Shown: positions 33,877 to 46,417 of the stretch, piece after piece | Layout: each line of letters starts with the position of its first letter | How positions within the stretch are numbered: position 1 is the first letter of the stretch | Assembly (NCBI RefSeq): GCF_003473485.1 | Contig: NC_053044.1 | Location: 53,050,091-53,114,090, forward strand | DNA length: 64,000 nucleotides | Source: Medicago truncatula | Lineage: Eukaryota; Streptophyta; Magnoliopsida; Fabales; Fabaceae | Direction of reading: 5' to 3' | The notes under the pieces: model-generated | The model's input: only the letters and a program-made list of their open reading frames with translations | Told to the model about the DNA's origin: nothing | Databases searched by the model: none | Made by a program: the position numbers and the translations under genes

Positions 33877-34788
33877 AATTCTTGTTTTCTCCCATTCAAA
33901 TTATTTGATGTAGTATTAATTAACATCCATCTTTTATGGCAAAAAGTAAAAAGAGATTGAAATCTGAATTTCTCTTTTAAATTTCACCCTCTCTCTTTTC
34001 TAACATAAAAATTGAGTGCAAAAGAGAGTGCGGTAAAAAAATGTAGATATGTGAAGTGAGCATATATTCCAAAAATGTGTATAGCTCCAAGACGTAGGCG
34101 AAGTAAAAGTAAAAGTTGCATGGCAATTACTTCAAGGAACGTCCTTGGTTTTCAAATTATTGCACTAGGAAACCATTTAGTGAAAGAGAAACGATTCTCA
34201 TTGATGACTAAATGTCGATTGGAATTGAAGGAATAGTTCAAAAACCAAAGAAAGGAGAACAAAACTTGGTATAGTTTCGATAAAGATAGTTGAAGATGAT
34301 GATGGAAGAGAAGTCTTCGAGGTTCATATTTTGACCATCTTTTCTTTTTCTTTTTTCCCCTTCGTTACACTTATATGGCTTTTTCGCTGTCATGTTCCTT
34401 TTCCTTTCTCACATTGTCATATATTCCCTCACCCTTTTCCTTTCTCTTTTGTGAACAAAAAAGAGAGAGATATATAGGGAAAACATATAGCAACGAAAAT
34501 CCCCCAAACTAAATAAAAAAAATGGAAATATTAAATCTAACTAATAGAAATCATCCACAATTTTAATTTCTTGGGGAAGGGTAAAGAAGGCTGCAGCAAG
34601 CTGTTGAAAGCAAAAAGAAAGGGTAAGGAGAGTACTGATTCGATTCTCTCATTGGGAAATGCTTCCATGCATGGCCATATCATCAAACCCATGGACGCCT
34701 AACGTATACATATGCTACTATATTTACTTTATCTTTTTCTTATAATCTTTTTTTAATCATATTGTTAATATGGTATCTTAGTAATTAT

Positions 34789-34898
34789 GATTGAGTCTAA
34801 CACAACTTTCATAAAATTGATTTGTGAGTTGATGATTGCGGTCACTTATAAACATTTGTATATACCATCTCTCATCTAATGTGGAACTTTTTAACATA
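34789..34898 (-). mobile_element. TRIM-family solo LTR fossil
   Basis: Reverse-oriented copy of the same LTR family: in reverse it reads GTTAAAAAGTTCCACATTAG, GTTTATAAGTGACC and GTTGTGTTAGACTCAATC. No internal region is visible. Confidence 0.6.
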
Positions 34899-35788
34899 TT
34901 CTCTCGCGTCCATCAATTTCAGATTTGGATATGGATATAAATAGTGGGTGATTCATAGTGAAAACCTGATATCAAATAATGCAATGAATTTAATAGGAGG
35001 CTCTAAATTTTAGCGCATTCAACAAATTTTACTAGCTACCTAGGTATGTAGCGTGAACACGTAAATGAATATATAGTTTTAAATATTAATATATTCAATC
35101 TACAAATGTGTTTGATATGGACGTACTAAAAATGATCTAAATGTATACATCTACTATTTTTAGTAAAAACTGAATTTTATAATAATAAAAAAAGGAAGAA
35201 TATAAATTATATTTTAGTCGTCACTCATTTTTGCAATGAGACCTTATTAGCTGCATGATCTTGTAAAACTTTCTCTCCTTCACTAGGAAAGGGGAAGTGG
35301 AAAAAGTACCACACGATTTGGGTTGGATTAGAAGAGTGTATGATAAAACTAACCAAATGATGTCAATGGAGGACGATTTGTGGGATCTTTCTCAAAGTCA
35401 AAGAAAGGTAAAGGGTCGGTCCCGTGACGATCGATGAATTGTAGTGGTTATCCATGGTGCTCCAGTGTGACAGAGGTTGAATCTTTACAGCGGAGGTGAA
35501 AGATGTCTGCAGGCACGTTAACACTCTAACGCTCAAGTTAGAATCTGAGAGATGTGGAAAAGTGCAGAAAAATGGTGAAAGTGAATTGTACCTTGAGGGT
35601 GATGAGAAATTACCCTTACATAGGCATGAAGACACTTAAAATGTGGTGTGATCAGTGGAGTCTATGTGGTTACCCGAATAGAGCTTGGTGTGCTCCCTCG
35701 TCGTGTTGTCTATGGTTCCTCAAGTGTAGGTCCTATGGGTCCTGCTTTTGCAGGTTTCTTGTCGGTCTAGAACAGTAAAATTGGATTT

Positions 35789-35849
35789 ATTAAAAATAGG
35801 AGGATTAACTATTACACTTATTAAAAATAGGAGGATTAACTATTACACT
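35789..35849. repeat. Two tandem copies of a 30-bp unit
   Basis: ATTAAAAATAGGAGGATTAA followed by CTATTACACT occurs twice in direct succession, without visible mismatch. Confidence 0.9.
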
Positions 35850-37580
35850 GGATCCATATTAGACAACTATTCAATTTGCATATACATTTAAAATAGTTTT
35901 CTTTAATAATCACCGGTTTACTTGCATTTATAACCCGTCTTTTATATTTACTTCAATTTCTTTGATAGTTAGTTCAAATCATTTGAACTATCTGCTAGTG
36001 TTGTCCATCTCTCTATACATGACGTAATATTAAGGTGTGTTTGTTTCAAGTCTACGAATTCCATTTTAAAAAATATATAGTTAAAGAATGACTATATTCA
36101 CATTTGTTAAAAGTTTAAGAAAAAAAAGTATTCTTAGGAAGAGAGGTTCTCAAGAATGGAATAGCATCATATAACTTTTAAAATTTACATGGACTATTAT
36201 CATGTGAGAGTAAAAATGTGCCATCCTGATGAAATACTGTATGGATTTTTTTTTAAATTATAACTTTCAATTTTGAATCCATAAAACAAATTTTCAGGTA
36301 AGCTAACCCTAAAAATAATTTTTTAATTCATAAAACAAACGCCTAAGGTATTTATTTATTTTTTTTCTGACAAGAACGCCTAAGGTACTTGCCTCTAGAG
36401 TTATAATAATTTTTTGAAAGCGAGCTTATAATATTATTATTTTTACTCGTTGAGAGTTATAATAGTAATACACAATTTTTATTATTCAAAATGAGAAAAA
36501 TACGTATATATGTATGTCAGTACTCGGTATGTGTTACATCTACATAGTTTTGTTTTTAATTGTTGCATGCACGTGAGTTGGTAGAAAGACGTGAGTGACG
36601 CCATCATAAATTCATAATGATAAAAGTTTTTCCTTTTCTTTTACTTTTTATACCTCCAAAATCTTTTATAATATGCTCATGAGAGTCCCCAAATGTCCAT
36701 CTTCTTTGATTTTTCACTGTTTTTGACCCTAATGTCCTTCTTCCTTGATCTTTTGAGTGCACGAGCTTCAAACAATTAATATCGATCTCTCAATTATCTA
36801 ATACCTCACTAATTACTACTATATAATATACTTTTTATGTTTCTATACACAATGCAATTACAAGTTTTCATTTTTCTTTTTTGCGTTGGTTTTCTTTCGG
36901 CAGTGGACGGTTGTATTTGGTTAGGATTAGCAAAAATCATGGACTGTTCTTTATTTCTCGGGCCTTAACTATGTATTCTTAGTCCCTACAATGACTTGCT
37001 TTTTGCACCCTTTTTTCTCTTTCTAATAAGCACAAATTCATACGAGATATAGGGACAAACACACTAACATCACTGTGAATCGAGCAAATTTTGTGGTAAG
37101 ATGTACTCGCTGCGCCTTAAGAGATTGGTCTTCACATTTGTGCGTAGATAATATGTTGGTTTACCCCAAAAAAAAAAAAAAAAACATCTTAATAAAATGT
37201 CAAATGATATAATGAACTCTAGCACTCGTTTTATTCACGTTTGGCTTATTACATTTTGTCTCAAAGACATAATAGAAATACATAAAGCAACATACATAAC
37301 CATGGCTGAATAAAAATTTGCTAGATGTAGAGCAAATTATCCATGTCCATGTCTTCCCACCAAAGCATTTCCAATCCCACAGAAGAATAAAAATGAGTAA
37401 CCCTTGAAGGGGAGAAATAAAAGTTTTATTTAGTGCCAAGATAATAGTAGAGAGAGAATGAAGAGGCTATACCATTACCAATATACCCCACACCACTATC
37501 TATTCTGTAACCCCTTTTTTAATTGCTTAAATTGAAAGTATGCTTCTATATCTATAACATGATGATTAAGCTTTACTTCT

Positions 37581-40500
37581 CTAGTTCAACCTTAACCCCT
37601 CAAGTGCCAAATTTGCAGTTAGCCATCTGCAAACTTCATCAGTCTCTTCAGGAACTGTATAGTGACCTAACCTGCACACCAATAATATATAAGATTAATT
37701 TCATGTCATACACAAATATTATCGCCTTTAGACTTTGTATAAATAAAGAAAAAATAAATTGAATACCCATTGTAGCTTCTGAATATAAGATTCTGGAATC
37801 CAGCTGAGCTTAAGGTCCTTGCAGAATTCTCTCCATGTTCATATGCAACCACATCATCAGCTACAAAAAAACATTAAATATAAACATCTGCGACGTGGCC
37901 ATCATGCATGAAATCAGTTTGCTATTCCGTGATTTAAGATTGTACAAACAGCTTTGAAGCTTGAATTACAATAAGGTCGTGAAAATTGATTTTGATTGAA
38001 TTGATTTTGTAAAATTAATTTAAGTTAAAAGTGAGTTGAATAATAAACTTGAGTGTAATAATCACATTTAGAGGCAAAAGCTACAAATCCTAGCTTCAAG
38101 TTAGAATCAATTCAAGAGAACCTCCAAACCGAAATCAATTTCACATCTTCAGAGTGACTGTTGATACATGTGTAAAAAGTGAACCAAATTTTTGTTAAAT
38201 GTTGAGATAATTCAATGAAATCAGAAAAATGTCTAAGAAGTAAGAACCATTCCATTTAGAATGGTAATTGCAGCTTGTGATAAATCAGTAAAGACTCAAA
38301 CAAGGAGTTCCATGCATACGAATACTGTTGACCTTTCGGGTAAGTATTAAGTAGTGGTTAAGAGTCTTAACCCATAATAACTCTTGCAAAGCGTTTTTCT
38401 TTTTTCTTTGAGCACACAGCGCAGGAACTATTGGCCAGGCTATCCTTACCTCAAGGCCAAACTCCGGATTACCAAGGCCCCTTTCCCTGGAACCGGAGGG
38501 TTAATGCAAAAAAAAAAAAAAAAAAAAACTCAAGCAATGTGCAGGCCTCTCAATAGAAAATTTAAGAAATCATGTGGGAGGACAGATGAAAAAATCATGC
38601 TTTTATACCGAAATTATTAGAAAGGGAAATATTATAACATTTTAAATTTCAAGTTAACAAGGATAGTGATAAAAATTATAAATACCGCTTCCATGGCCGA
38701 TAAATAAGGGCAACGATGTTGCACGCCTTATACCATCACGTGATCCTCCGATCTGGTTTCTTAAGGTCCTGTATCAATTAGCACCTTCTGAGTTATGTAT
38801 ATAGCTTACAGAAAAGGAAATTATGGGTGGATATGCCTTATTGTTCTTGACAAATGGTAGAAACCAAACCTTGAACAAGGAAGCCAGCCACTTAATGAAA
38901 CAATTGCGCTTAAGTTAATAGGGTAAATGTTTCCATTTCCATAGTGTCCCAGAACATGACATGTAGCTGAGTACAGTGCAGTTGCAGCACCATTACTGAA
39001 GCCACCAATACCGAGTATGACTGTACAGTGGACAGTACCATTTAAGTCAAATTACAAGTCCCTTAAATTTAGTAATAACAGTCCAATGTATATAATCTAA
39101 AATTATAAATGTATAAGGTTGCTTAGCTCTAATTTCTTAAATAAGCAAAAACACTACTATATTCACTTTAGTCAATATGAAGAAGTAAATAATAGAAAGA
39201 TCACACCAATATTCTTCTCGAGGGATAATAGAAAACATACTATTTGGAGGCTCTGTTGACAAAAGATTGGCAACATGTGCTGCAGAAGCATCTAAACCCT
39301 CCAAATCATTAGGAGCGTCTTCTGAAATATCACCAACATCAGACCCTGGTAACATTACGTAAATCAAATTAGACTATTGTCTACAGTGGAAATGGAGTCG
39401 GTATTATTGTTCTAGACCAAATATACAGAAGCCAAATTTTGCAGCCAAAGGAAAACGGTCAAAGAGCAATGGTGTTTTCAAGTGAACAATATAGAATTTA
39501 AAATCAATTAGCCTTACAAGCAGTGCAAGGAAATCCACCAAATAAGGCTACAGGCCGCGTAGGAGCAGTTGGACAAATCCATTTAATCTGAAACATAAAT
39601 TTCAAGATCATAAATAGTAGCTGCTTAAGTACATGACTTTTCCAAATATTAACGTATCTATTGAAAAAATGCCAATGTCAAATATACACATATTCTTACA
39701 TTTGGAAGAGGAAGAGTTTCCAATAGTTGGGACCAGCTGCAAGACAGAATAAAGTCCATGTTATTCACCATAGGCCAATCTTGAACTTGTCAACTTGATT
39801 AAAAAAACAAGTTAATTTATAAAAGGAAAATACTAATGAGTGTGCCCTTAGGGCATTGGTGTGAGGGAAAGTATTGCCTTCAACTTTTTAGGAGTTTAAA
39901 AATTGTTCTTTCTTATACAAAACTACTATTTTTGGCTTCCTTAATTGGTGCTCTTGTGGCATTTTTTAGTATGACCCTTGACAAAAATATAAGAACTATT
40001 TATGGTCTAAGAGCTCTGCTAGTAAAGATGATTTTTGAAACTATTATAAGGTTTCTTCAAGAAAACACTTTATAATTATAATACCCCTACCTTATTTTGG
40101 GACCACACCACATATTTATAAATGGCATGAGTTCTATTATATGATTCACTGCACTGATCAACATGATTTCAAAATTATGGAAGTCAAGAGTTTATTACAT
40201 GTATAGGGACTGTATGTGTTCTTTATTAGTTGTCATTATCTAGACTATAAACTGTACTTAAAAAAATGCTGGTGTATTAATAATAACTCTTTTTTTGACA
40301 GTACCTTTTGTGTTATCCTACCAAATCAATTGGTAAGATTTTCTAAAAGAGGATTTGTAGTTTAAGAACTTACTAATAAACAAACTTCAACAGAAGAAGA
40401 CAAGATATTGACATTCCCTTACTCTATTCCTTTTAAATTTGCTAGAAGAAAACAAATTTATTGTTTCTCTAAAGGCATATTCTCAAGCACAAAGAGAAGG

Positions 40501-41683
40501 TATCAACACAAACTAAGTTTACCAATAAAGAGGAATAAACTTTTTCAAATATTAAAGTTCCAAATAACACCAACTCCAAACTGAAAAGCCATGCACACTA
40601 ACATGGACATTGAGAAAATGCGTGGTAATCGATTGCTGTGAGCACAATCAGTTTTCATAATATAACTTTTAATTCCATTTGCTAACCAGCTTATTTAAAA
40701 TAAAACTTTTCCTTCAAATAAATCTTCAAATGTATTCCAATTCTAAATTCTAATAAAGAGAGTATCCTTCTTTGAATCATGATTGCATAAAACACTTTGT
40801 AGCACTGACACGACACCAGCGCATGTGATTACATTCAATTAATTCATTTTCTCAAATTATTACCAGAGTCGATCTGTCAGTGTTGTGTCTGATGTATGTG
40901 TCAGCGCTTCATAGAATAAACATTCAAGTTAGCAACATACCTCGAGCCGTTATCGCCAATACCATGTAGCCAAACAATAGTTGCTTGATGCTTCCCTTTA
41001 GGTCTAACCACATGAGTCCTTCCAAACTCAAATGTCCTGCTAGCATTTCCACTACCTGATACATGAAACCAATAAAGTACATTTAATCCTAGATGGTATA
41101 GTTTCTACAAAGTTTAACTGGTAAATCTAAAAAAGCTGCAGGAGTTAAAAGACCGAAGTTCAAACTATTGGAAAAACCAAGTCCCACATAGATTAAAGAT
41201 AAGACCTAACTAGAGTTTATGCCACCCCTCGCCTTACAAAGTCGGTTTTATAAGGGATGAGTTAGCTAAGGCTTAATATAAAAAACTTAACATGGTATTG
41301 GAGCCTACCGATTCGGGCCACCCACCACTTATATACACGCACCAAGCCCAATAGTGTTGGGCGTGAGGGGTGTATTGAAAAAATGGCATCCTGCATTGAT
41401 TAAAGATAAGACCAACTAGAGTTTATAAAGAGTGGCACCCCTCATCTTACATGCTGATTTTGTAAAGATGAGTTAGACCCAATATAACAACCCGATACAA
41501 ACCCCCCAAGATGAATGAGAAAATACTTAACATAACTAAATTAGTGATATTTTTATATCCAAAAAAAAAAAAAAAAAAAAAAAAAAAACTAGTAAATCCA
41601 TGAATGTAGATGCAGGGCAATAGAGATGGCATTGGTTCACATTGCAACTAACCAGAACTAGCTGAGAAGTTTCTGTTGCTCAT
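37581..41683 (-). CDS. Acyl-protein thioesterase-like alpha/beta hydrolase
   Basis: Nine coding exons, minus strand: 41683-41653, 41055-40941, 39736-39700, 39587-39518, 39345-39241, 39020-38870, 38768-38686, 37860-37767 and 37671-37581. All joins keep frame and give 258 residues, the family length. Family features: FGRTHVVRPKGKHQATIVWL, WLHGIGDNGSSW, PTAPTRPVALFGGFPCTAW, DLEGLDASAAHVANLL, the nucleophile motif GIGGFSNG (Ser 128), ADDVV (Asp about 200) and GLGHYTVP (His about 232), so the triad is present. Family members remove palmitate-type thioester lipids from proteins or hydrolyse lysophospholipids in the cytosol. Two unusual substitutions are the Ser after Trp in WSDVG (Phe in most homologues) and Asn after the nucleophile Ser (usually Met). 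Introns carry a TRIM fossil, a MITE and a poly-A-tailed insertion. Presumed UTRs are not included. Confidence 0.93.
38340..38529 (+). mobile_element. Poly-A-tailed retroposed insertion
   Basis: Intronic segment in the thioesterase-like gene ending in a run of about 21 A after GGAACCGGAGGGTTAATGC. The poly-A tail and the sharp change in composition point to a SINE-like or processed insertion; ends and family are unresolved. Confidence 0.4.
40797..40914. mobile_element. hAT-type MITE copy
   Basis: Resembles the MITE at 55699-55867: TAGCACTGACACGACACC at the left, ATGTGATTACATTCAATTA inside, and GTGTCAGCGCTTCATAG at the right. Lies in intron 2 of the thioesterase-like gene. Target-site duplication is not clear. 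Confidence 0.6.
41168..41491 (+). mobile_element. TRIM-like LTR element fossil in an intron
   Basis: Two LTR-like units (about 41168-41292 and 41372-41491) share GATTAAAGATAAGACC, ACTAGAGTTTAT and GATGAGTTAG segments. The first is followed by ATGGTATTGGAGCC, a primer-binding-like site. Between them sits the family's common CCAAGCCCAATAGTGTTGG. Same family as 33558-33876. Located in intron 1 of the thioesterase-like gene. Confidence 0.75.
41561..41589. repeat. Poly-A run
   Basis: About 28 consecutive A in intron 1 of the thioesterase-like gene. Could mark a lost retroposon tail. Confidence 0.9.
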
Positions 41684-42261
41684 ATTTTCAACTCAAACGG
41701 GTAATTGGCAAAATGCTTATGTTGTTGAGCTTCTGGAATGAAGAAAACCAACATTAGCAACATCTATTTATACCCAAATGAGAGAATAATATGAAAACAT
41801 AAATAAATAAATATCAATGAATCTGCATCAGCTACCCTACTATAGAACTAGCTAAAACCTCATGAAAAATAGACAGAAAGTGAAAAGCACTAAAAAATAG
41901 AAACTAAAGCAGCTTAAAAAATAAAAGTTGTAACCCTTTGTTGTGAGCTAGAATCCACACACAAGAAATGAAGCAAAAAATGAATAAGGGTAAGTATTTT
42001 ACTGTGTAATGGCAAAGAGAATAATAAGATTGGAGAATCTATGCTTGTTGAAATTAAGTAAAGTAATTGGAATGCTAAGAAAACAAGAAGAATATTTTGG
42101 CTATTATAAAACCTTTTATTTTCTTTGACATTTGCCACCTTCCATTGTTCCCAATAGAAAATGAAATTAGCATGTAAAATAGTTGCATTAATTAAGGAAA
42201 TAGAGTTCAAAGTTGAAACCTGCACTAGTTGAATGATGTCGCTCCTACTTGGGGGTATCAA

Positions 42262-43007
42262 CTTTCTGCTATATATTTCTCTCTTGTATATAAATCATTA
42301 TATTTTTATTTTTTTTTGTGAACATTTGTATAAAAAAACACATTGACAAAATTTATCTCTAAAAAAAAACATTAACAAATTTATATAAAAAATTATATCT
42401 TTGATTCTATGTTCTTTCCACAAACCTCACCGAGTGAGAAACAAAACCTAAAGCATATGGGCTTTTTTGCTTTTCTTCATGACTTGCCTTTGTTGGTCTA
42501 GTTCCCACGACTTTCCCTTTTTTTGTTACACATTTAGCATTAACAAAGAATATAGCAAAATTGTCGATAAATATTGACTCAGTTGTTAAATAATTAACTC
42601 ATATTTTTCAACCACAGTTTAGATCGCAGTCAACATCATGACTTTTTTTATAGACAATTTATAAGTACTTTTGTAAACACTTTTCTTAAATATTGAAGCA
42701 TGATGTGACATTCTAACTCAAAGAAATTTTCTCTTATAAAGAAAGGACATAGCAAAAACAACAAATATAAACCCTCCCTTTTTATTTTTTCATTTTTTTA
42801 AAATCCCTCCCTTTTTATTTGATGAAATATAAACCCTCCCTTTAGTACTAAAAGATTACAAATGAATTTTTTTTTTTAGGAACGGATGAATAAAATTGTA
42901 TTCATACAACTAAATATTTCTCCTCTACTAAGTCTTCTGACACTTGTTAAAATAATAAATTATATCAATAAAAAGACAATATATACCTATTAAAATTGAT
43001 ATTATAA
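42262..43007. other. Intergenic stretch
   Basis: AT-rich region upstream of the thioesterase-like gene. A CCCTCCCTTT motif recurs near 42773, 42804 and 42834. No gene seen. Confidence 0.5.
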
Positions 43008-43138
43008 GTCCCGTGAGCATAGCTCAGTTGGTAGGACAATGCATTATTATATGTAGGGGCCGGGGTTCGAACCCCGAACACCCCACTTATTCACCTTGTA
43101 AGGTGAATTCTAGCCACTAGGTTACCTGACCAAAAAAT
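43008..43138 (+). mobile_element. Complete tRNA-derived SINE with 15-bp duplication
   Basis: 131 bp: GTCCCGTGAGCATAGCTCAG head with A box (TAGCTCAGTTGGTAGG), B box (GGTTCGAACCCC), a body ending GAATTCTAGCCACTAGGTTA and a short A-rich tail. Both flanks read aaattgatattataa (42993-43007 and 43139-43153). The perfect duplication suggests a young insertion. Confidence 0.93.
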
Positions 43139-43153
43139 AAATTGATATTATAA

Positions 43154-43687
43154 TAAAATTATTAAAAGAACAAAAAAAGGTTAATATTCTCGATTATAAA
43201 ATTAAAAAAAAAAAGTAAAATATCCTTATATCAAAAAAGTATAATAATTAACATGTTGTGTTTTTTATATTGAACCTAACTCATCTATTATAAAACTGAC
43301 ATGTAAGATAAGGAGATTTTGAGGATTTTGATTTTAGTTTCTATAAAACAAAACGGGGTATTTTTGTTTCCTAATGATCATAATTTTGAATTATTTTTAA
43401 CATATAATATGACATGATTATGGCACATTTTCAACATAAAAGGGTCGTAATTATAAAATTTATGGTGGACCACATACAATATTGATCCACCTTATACATT
43501 GTAGGTTAAAATTAACAGAATAAGACCAAATTGATAAACAGAGATGGAATTATGGGATTAAAACGTAATATTTATTACTTAGGGGTCAAAACATAACCTG
43601 TAAATTAATCAAGAGACCAAATGTCTAATTAAGCGTAAAATAAAACTATATGTATATTATTAAAAAGAACAAAACTATATGTATAAC
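43154..43687. other. Intergenic stretch before the LINE
   Basis: AT-rich, repeat-like in style (phrases such as GGGGTCAAAAC near 43580) but no borders could be placed. Confidence 0.4.
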
Positions 43688-46417
43688 AATCACAGCCCCT
43701 GCTACAACTTGAAAAAGGTAAATCGCGTTATTTCTCTTGATAATGATGTCGGTAATAAAGTTACTAATGAGCAAGGCTTGAGAGATGTGGCAAAACAATA
43801 TTTTGCCAATATTTTCCAAAAGCAAACTGGTGACTTTGCCTCTGTTATAAATGTTATTAATTCTGCTATTTCCGACTCGGATAATGACATGCTTACTGCT
43901 CCGTTTACCAAGGTCGAATTCCGTGATGCAATTTTCTCTATGCATCCGGACAAGTGCTCCAGTCCTGATGGCTATAATCCGGGTTTTTATCAGCACTTTT
44001 GAAATTTATGCAGCGACGATGTTTTTAAGAAATGGTGTGCTTGGTTAGATACGGGACAATTCCCTCCTGATTTGAATATTACTAACATTGCTCTTATTCC
44101 AAAAGGTTATGCGCATGTTAGTATGAAGGATTGGCGCCCTATAGCACTTTGTAATGTCTTGTACAAAATTATTTCCAAGGTACTAGCAAACAGGTTGAAG
44201 AAAGTTTTGTCTCAATGCATTTCTGATAACCAATCTGCTTTTGTTCCGGGGAGGTCTATCCTAGATAATGCTATGGTCGTAATCGAAGTTTTGCATTTTA
44301 TGAAAATCAAGACGCGAGGCGAAGACAGGTATGTTGCTCTGAAACTTGACATTAGCAAAGCCTATGATCGCATGGGTTGGGACTATTTGAGGGCTGTTAT
44401 GAATAAAATGGGATTTAATAATTGTTTGATTAATTGGATGAGTATGTGTATCGAGTCTGTCGATTATTCTATGCTCGTTAACGGTGAACAGATTGGTCCC
44501 ATTATTCCGGGGCGTGGTCTGCATCAAGGGGGTTCTCTTTCCCCGTATTTGTGTATTATTTGTGCTGAAGGCTTATCTTCGCTCATTAGAGATGCTGAGA
44601 TACGAGGTGAGCTCACGGGTACAAAAGTTTGTCGACGCGCACCACTTGTCTCCCATCTTTTGTTTGCGGACGACTGTTTTCTTTTTTTCAAAGCTGATGA
44701 GATGCAGGTGAACGTTATGAAAAATATTTTCTCTACTTATGAGTTAGCGTCAGGTCAAGCTATTAGCCTTCCAAAATCTTATATCTATTGTAGTCGTAAT
44801 GTGTCTGACACTCTCAAACATACTATTACTACTATTCTTGGAGTTCAGGTTGTTTTGGGCACAGGTAAATATCTGGGTTTACCTTATATGATAAGTCGAG
44901 ATCGTAATGCAACGTTTGCTTATATAAAGGATCGCGTGTGGCAGAAAATTAATTCTTGGAGTGGTAAGTGTCTCTCTAAAGCAGGTCGTGAGGTTATGAT
45001 AAAATTTGTTTTGCAGGCTATCCCATCATATGTGATGCCCATTTTTCAGTTACCAACCACCTTAATCGACTCAATTGAGAAGATGATGAACTCATTTTGG
45101 TGGGGTCATGGTAGAACAACACAACGCGGTATTCGCTGGATGAATTGGGAGAAATTATCCGCCCCAAAAATTCATGGAGGTATGGGTTTCAAAGACTTAT
45201 CTGCTTTTAATTTAGCTATGCTAGGAAAACAGGGTTGGAAGTTTATCACAGAACCAGATTCTTTGGTTTCTCGGATTTTCAAAGCTCGATATTTCCCTTC
45301 TGGCTCCTACCTCACGGCTGTAATAGGGCATAGCCCTAGCTATGTCTGGCGCAACATTATGCGTGCTAGATTCCTTGTGCGTGGTGGTGCTCGGTGGAGT
45401 ATAGGTTCAGGTGCATCTATATCTATCCTAAACGAACCTTGGTTACACAATGGGGAGTTTATTAGTAGCGAGATTCCAGGTGCTCCTTTTGTTCAAAATT
45501 TTACTATTAATAGCTTGATGAATTTGTATGACAAAAGCTGGAATGAACAGGTGATTAAACAAGTGTTTAGTACTGATATAGCAGATAAAATACTTCATAC
45601 CCCGCTTATACATCAGGTTACAGAAGATAGAATCGTTTGGAAAGCGGAACAGCATGGTCGGTATTCTGTGCGTAGTGTATACAGATTATGTGTAACTGAT
45701 TTGATCGACTCTTCTTATAACTGGCGGCCAGAATATTGGTCTGCGATTTGGAATCTAAAGGCCCTACCAAAAGTCAAGAACTTACTATGGCGCATGTGTC
45801 AGGGCTGCCTCCCAACATGAGTCCGTTTGTTAGATAGAGGAGTTGTATGTCCGACCGATTGTGCTAGTTGTGATTCAAACCATGAGGATCTTAAGCATGT
45901 GTTTTTTTATTGTTCTTTTGTTGTACAGGTGTGGAACAGAACCGACTTGTGGGGATCTGTACAACATGCTCTTTCTTCTACTGTTTCGGTTACATATGCT
46001 ATTTTCTCCCTACTATAGCAACTGTCTGTGGAATTAGCTCAGCGTCTGGCAACAGTGTTTTGGAGCATTTGGAAACACCGGAACCTCAGAGTTTGGGATA
46101 ATGTCACAGAAACCAGTGCAACGGTAGTGGAGCGTGCTAGAAATATGGTCGTTGATTGGCAACTGGCTAATACTCTTGCGGTTCTTGCACTTCACCGACC
46201 CTTGCGTTGGGGGCTTCCACTTTGGCACAACCTACCACTCAAACGTGGCAGCACCCTACCCCGGGGAGGTACAAATGCAACATTGACGCGGCTTTTTCCT
46301 CTCAATTCAATCGCACATGTATTGGAATTTATGTTCGTGACTCATGGTACTTTTGTGTTAGCCAAGACAGTCACATATCCTTGTATGGTTTCGATTGATG
46401 TGGGTGAAGCTTTAGGT

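Larger units (their letters stand above)
33880..37199. other. Long intergenic stretch
   Basis: Apart from the solo LTR at 34789 and a tandem repeat at 35789, no gene is supported. The block 35360-35780 (richer in G+C, with open frames on both strands) looks like part of a repeated element I could not classify. Confidence 0.5.

Noticed and set aside
35363-35778. Overlapping frames on both strands as a small gene
   Set aside because: No domain, no splice-supported extension; the sequence feels repeat-like, but the family was not identified.
39826-40075. AATACTAATGAGTGTGCCCTTAGGG start as the end of another MULE-type MITE
   Set aside because: It looks like the opening of a known legume MITE type, but I could not find the matching right end or a duplication.
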